Assembly: GCA_030635405.1 (NCBI GenBank)
Contig: DAOVZA010000093.1
Coordinates: forward strand, 1-7,247
Direction of reading: 5' to 3'
DNA from: Desulfocapsa sp.
Lineage (GTDB): Bacteria; Desulfobacterota; Desulfobulbia; Desulfobulbales; Desulfocapsaceae
DNA: 7,247 nucleotides
Notes under the pieces: generated by a model
Told to the model about the DNA's origin: nothing
Databases searched by the model: none
What the model saw: the letters and a program-made list of their open reading frames with translations, nothing else
Program-made: the position numbers and the translations under genes
Part shown: positions 4,789 to 7,247 of the stretch, in pieces
How the letters are laid out: every line of letters starts with the position of its first letter
Position numbering within the stretch: position 1 is the first letter of the stretch

Positions 4789-7247
4789 GCCACTGCAACA
4801 ACAACTCAGACAAAAATTGATACTACAGGTTTTGAACTGTTAACGGATCCCAGTTATCTGGTTAATGACGATATGCTCATCACCTGGACAAATGATGCAT
4901 TCCTGAAAGAATTTAAGCTCAAATCTTCACAGGTCATCAACAAACTCACCTGTGAAGAGGCATGTCCTTCGCAACATTGCGGTACCAAAAACTGCCCCAT
5001 CGTAAAATCAAAACGCATAAAGAAACCTGCAGAAGATGATGTCCTCTACACAAATAATGGAAGTGCTGCCTCCTGGTATCATTCCAAGGCGACTCCAATG
5101 CCTGAAAAAGAAGGCACCCTTGTCTCCATGACCAACATAACTGCTTTTAAAGATATGCAGTCAAAACTCAGGCAGATGGAAACAGATCTTAACGTCATCC
5201 CCACACCCATCATGGAAATTGATGACAAATTCAACATCACCTTTATGAACCCTGCAGGAGCCGCAGTTGCCGGAAAAGCTCCAGATGAAGTTGTTGGAAC
5301 CAAATGCTACGATCTCTTTAAAACACCACACTGTAAAACTGAAAAATGTGCATGTGCCCGTGCCATGAAAACTGATTCAGTTATTTCTGATGTTACCATC
5401 GCTCGTCCTGCTGACGGAGTTATTATCCCAATCAAATACACCGGTGCTCCAATAAAGGATGCCAAGGGCAACATTAAGGGAGCTCTTGAATATATCGTAG
5501 ATGTCACTGAAGAAGCAGCGCAAAAACAAGCCGCTGATGAAAAAATCAACAATCTCAACACTATTCCAACACCAATTATGTCAATTGATACGGAATTTAA
5601 CGTTACCTTCATGAACCCAGCCGGTGCCTCCGTTGTTGGACTGACTCCCGATGAAGTTATTGGTAAGAAATGTTTTGATCTCTTTAAAACTCCACATTGT
5701 AAAACTGAAAAATGCGCATGTGCCCGTGCCATGAAAACTGATTCGGTGGTTACTGCCCACACGATTGCAAGACCTGCTGAAGGTGTGATTGTACCAATTA
5801 AGTATACTGGCTCACCCATTAAAGACGCTAAGGGAAATATCAAGGGAGCACTTGAGTATATTCTTGATGTCACAGAAGAAGCAAAACAAAAACAGGATGC
5901 AGATGAGAAAATAAACAATCTCAATACCATCCCAACTCCCATCATGTCCATTGATACAGATTTCAACATCACCTTTATGAACCCAGCCGGTGCATCCGTT
6001 GTTGGACTGACTCCCGATGAAGTTATTGGTAAAAAATGTTTCGATCTCTTTAAAACTCCACATTGTAAAACTGAAAAATGTGCCTGTGCCCGTGCCATGA
6101 AAACTGACTCGGTGGTTACAGATCACACCATTGCAAGACCTGCTGAAGGTGTGATTATTCCTATTAAGTATACTGGATCACCAATTAAAGACGCTAAAGG
6201 GAATATCAAGGGAGCACTTGAGTATATTCTTGATGTCACAGAAGAAGCACAACAAAAACAGGATGCAGATGAGAAAATAAACAATCTCAATACCATCCCA
6301 ACTCCCATCATGTCCATTGATACAGACTTCAACGTCACCTTTATGAATCCTGCTGGTGCATCAGTTGCAGGACTAACCCCCGATGAGGCCGTTGGCAAAA
6401 AATGTTTTGATCTCTTTAAAACTCCACATTGTAAAACTGAAAAATGCGCATGTGCCCGTGCCATGAAAACTGATTCAGTCGTCACTGATCACACCATTGC
6501 AAGACCTGCTGAAGGTGTGATTGTTCCTATTAAATATACAGGATCACCAATAAAAGATGCCAAGGGAAACATCAAAGGTGCTCTTGAATATATCCTTGAT
6601 GTCACTGAAGAAGCGGCACAGAAACAAGCAGCTGATGAAAAAATCAACAATCTGAATACAATTCCAACACCCATCATGTCCATTGATACTGATTTCAATG
6701 TGACCTTTATGAATCCGGCCGGTGCTGCAGTGGCTGGAATGACACCGGATGAGGTGGTTGGTAAAAAATGTTTTGATCTCTTTAAAACGCCCCATTGCCA
6801 AACGGACAAATGTGCATGTGCCCGTGCCATGAAAACTGATTCTGTGGTTACCGATTACACCATTGCACGACCTGCTGAAGGCATGATCGTCCCCATTAAA
6901 TATACAGGATCCCCCATTAAAGATGCCAAAGGGAATATCAAAGGAGCTCTTGAGTATATCCTTGACATCACTGAAGAGGCAGCACAGAAGCAAGCATCAG
7001 ATGAAAAAATAAGTAACCTCAACGCCATCCCGACTCCCATCATGTCCATTGATACTGAATTCAATGTAACCTTTATGAATCCGGCGGGCGCTGCTGTGGC
7101 TGGTATGACCCCGGATGAAGTCGTAGGTAAAAAATGTTACGAACTCTTTAAAACCGCCCATTGTCAGACCGAGAAATGTGCAACTGGTCGAGCCATGCGT
7201 GAAGACAGAGTAATTACTGAAGAGACTATCTCCCGTCCTCAAGATGG
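4786..7247 (+). CDS. Multi-PAS sensor protein with repeated Cys motif, partial; probable cytoplasmic chemoreceptor
   Basis: The reading frame is open from ATG 4786 to the window edge (820 complete codons, no stop), so the C-terminus is missing. Residues 1-135 are a divergent PAS-like domain. Residues 136-257, 258-379, 380-501, 502-623, 624-745 and 746->820 are six tandem PAS units of 122 residues. Each has the pattern IPTPIM-x-ID, FN-x-TFMNPAGA, PDE-x-x-GKKC-x-x-LFKT, KYTG-x-PIKDAKGNIKGALEYI and a D-V/I-TEE terminal strand, then a charged, helical linker. Cys lie at 174/183/188/190 and every 122 residues after that; the first domain has C56, C60, C65, C70 and the sixth lacks the fourth Cys. 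CXXCH heme motifs are absent, so this is not a c-heme PAS. There is no signal peptide or transmembrane segment, implying a cytoplasmic location. Coupling to a triple-CheW gene suggests an MCP signalling domain downstream; a histidine kinase or other output remains possible. Coding status is certain, PAS identity strong, output domain inferred. Confidence 0.93.
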   Translation, partial: MATATTTQTKIDTTGFELLTDPSYLVNDDMLITWTNDAFLKEFKLKSSQVINKLTCEEACPSQHCGTKNCPIVKSKRIKKPAEDDVLYTNNGSAASWYHSKATPMPEKEGTLVSMTNITAFKDMQSKLRQMETDLNVIPTPIMEIDDKFNITFMNPAGAAVAGKAPDEVVGTKCYDLFKTPHCKTEKCACARAMKTDSVISDVTIARPADGVIIPIKYTGAPIKDAKGNIKGALEYIVDVTEEAAQKQAADEKINNLNTIPTPIMSIDTEFNVTFMNPAGASVVGLTPDEVIGKKCFDLFKTPHCKTEKCACARAMKTDSVVTAHTIARPAEGVIVPIKYTGSPIKDAKGNIKGALEYILDVTEEAKQKQDADEKINNLNTIPTPIMSIDTDFNITFMNPAGASVVGLTPDEVIGKKCFDLFKTPHCKTEKCACARAMKTDSVVTDHTIARPAEGVIIPIKYTGSPIKDAKGNIKGALEYILDVTEEAQQKQDADEKINNLNTIPTPIMSIDTDFNVTFMNPAGASVAGLTPDEAVGKKCFDLFKTPHCKTEKCACARAMKTDSVVTDHTIARPAEGVIVPIKYTGSPIKDAKGNIKGALEYILDVTEEAAQKQAADEKINNLNTIPTPIMSIDTDFNVTFMNPAGAAVAGMTPDEVVGKKCFDLFKTPHCQTDKCACARAMKTDSVVTDYTIARPAEGMIVPIKYTGSPIKDAKGNIKGALEYILDITEEAAQKQASDEKISNLNAIPTPIMSIDTEFNVTFMNPAGAAVAGMTPDEVVGKKCYELFKTAHCQTEKCATGRAMREDRVITEETISRPQD
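5191..7247 (+). repeat. Tandem 366-bp in-frame repeat array encoding PAS units (5 full + 1 partial)
   Basis: Units start at 5191, 5557, 5923, 6289, 6655 and 7021, each beginning with the AAC codon of N-x-IPTP; the last is cut by the window end after 227 bases. The landmark GAT-CTC-TTT (Asp-Leu-Phe) lies at 5311, 5677, 6043, 6409 and 6775, with GAA-CTC-TTT at 7141, so the period is exactly 366 bp with no indels. By hand count, units 2 and 3 share 117 of 122 residues and units 3 and 4 share 115 of 122. Unit 1 and especially unit 6 are more diverged, as expected for the ends of an array that expanded internally. Differences are mixed synonymous and conservative, so the repeats are under protein-level constraint. 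Confidence 0.95.
5836..6326 (+). repeat. Near-identical 125-bp segment shared by adjacent PAS units
   Basis: Bases 5836-5960 (end of unit 2 and start of unit 3) match 6202-6326 (end of unit 3 and start of unit 4) with one mismatch (5884 A versus 6250 C), including a 76-base identical run at 5885-5960. It encodes the NIKGALEYILDVTEEA strand, the helical linker and the start of the next PAS domain. Neighbouring parts of the same units are less similar, which suggests recent local gene conversion or unequal crossing-over. Confidence 0.85.

Noticed and set aside
5305..5358. c-type heme PAS (CXXCH) reading of the Cys-rich segment
   Set aside because: The Cys/His order is C-x7-H-C-x4-C-x-C; no CXXCH occurs in any unit, and there is no signal peptide for the periplasmic heme attachment such domains need.
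5307..6098. Long minus-strand open frames across the PAS array (5307-6098, 6123-6485, 6489-6830 and others)
   Set aside because: They are antisense to the PAS gene and show the same 122-residue period because the repeat length is a multiple of three. Their products match no family and the plus strand has clear PAS domain sequence.
5191..7247. CRISPR array or mobile-element repeat
   Set aside because: The repeat unit is 366 bp, in frame throughout, has no spacers and encodes PAS domains with protein-level constraint.

Overview
The window reads as a chromosomal segment from a Gram-negative, motile bacterium. The protein style (RpfG-type HD-GYP domain, three-domain CheW protein, tandem Cys-containing PAS domains, sigma-54 promoter) points to Desulfobacterota (former Deltaproteobacteria, sulfate-reducer relatives). 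That assignment is inference from gene content, because no marker gene is present.

Layout. Positions 1-303 (+) hold the C-terminal end of an HD-GYP c-di-GMP phosphodiesterase. Positions 304-630 are a gene-free gap between convergent genes. Positions 631-2019 (-) encode a complete MATE-family efflux transporter. A 176-bp divergent region (2020-2195) carries a 9-bp direct repeat that may be an operator. Positions 2196-2858 (+) encode a complete nitroreductase-family flavoprotein, followed four bases later by a 13-bp-stem inverted repeat. A 386-bp gap (2859-3244) then contains a consensus-perfect sigma-54 -24/-12 promoter (3160-3175) and an upstream inverted repeat that may be an activator site. 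Positions 3245-4786 (+) encode a protein made of three CheW domains. It overlaps by one base (TAATG) an open reading frame that starts at 4786 and runs off the window end (at least 820 codons, no stop).

The truncated last gene is the most striking object. After one divergent N-terminal PAS-like domain, it contains five complete and one cut copies of a 122-codon PAS unit, with an exact 366-bp period and no indels. Each unit carries a conserved Cys/His motif (C-x7-H-C-x4-C, usually followed by x-C). The first domain keeps the C-x8-C-x4-C spacing, so the motif recurs seven times. The protein has no N-terminal membrane segment, and it is preceded by a translationally coupled CheW-type adaptor. 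The simplest reading is a soluble, cytoplasmic chemoreceptor (or related PAS sensor) with a serial array of Cys-bearing sensor modules, co-expressed with its own triple-CheW coupling protein from a sigma-54 promoter. The signalling output domain lies beyond the window, so the chemoreceptor call is inference.

The HD-GYP, MATE and nitroreductase genes look like independent neighbours rather than parts of the sigma-54 operon.
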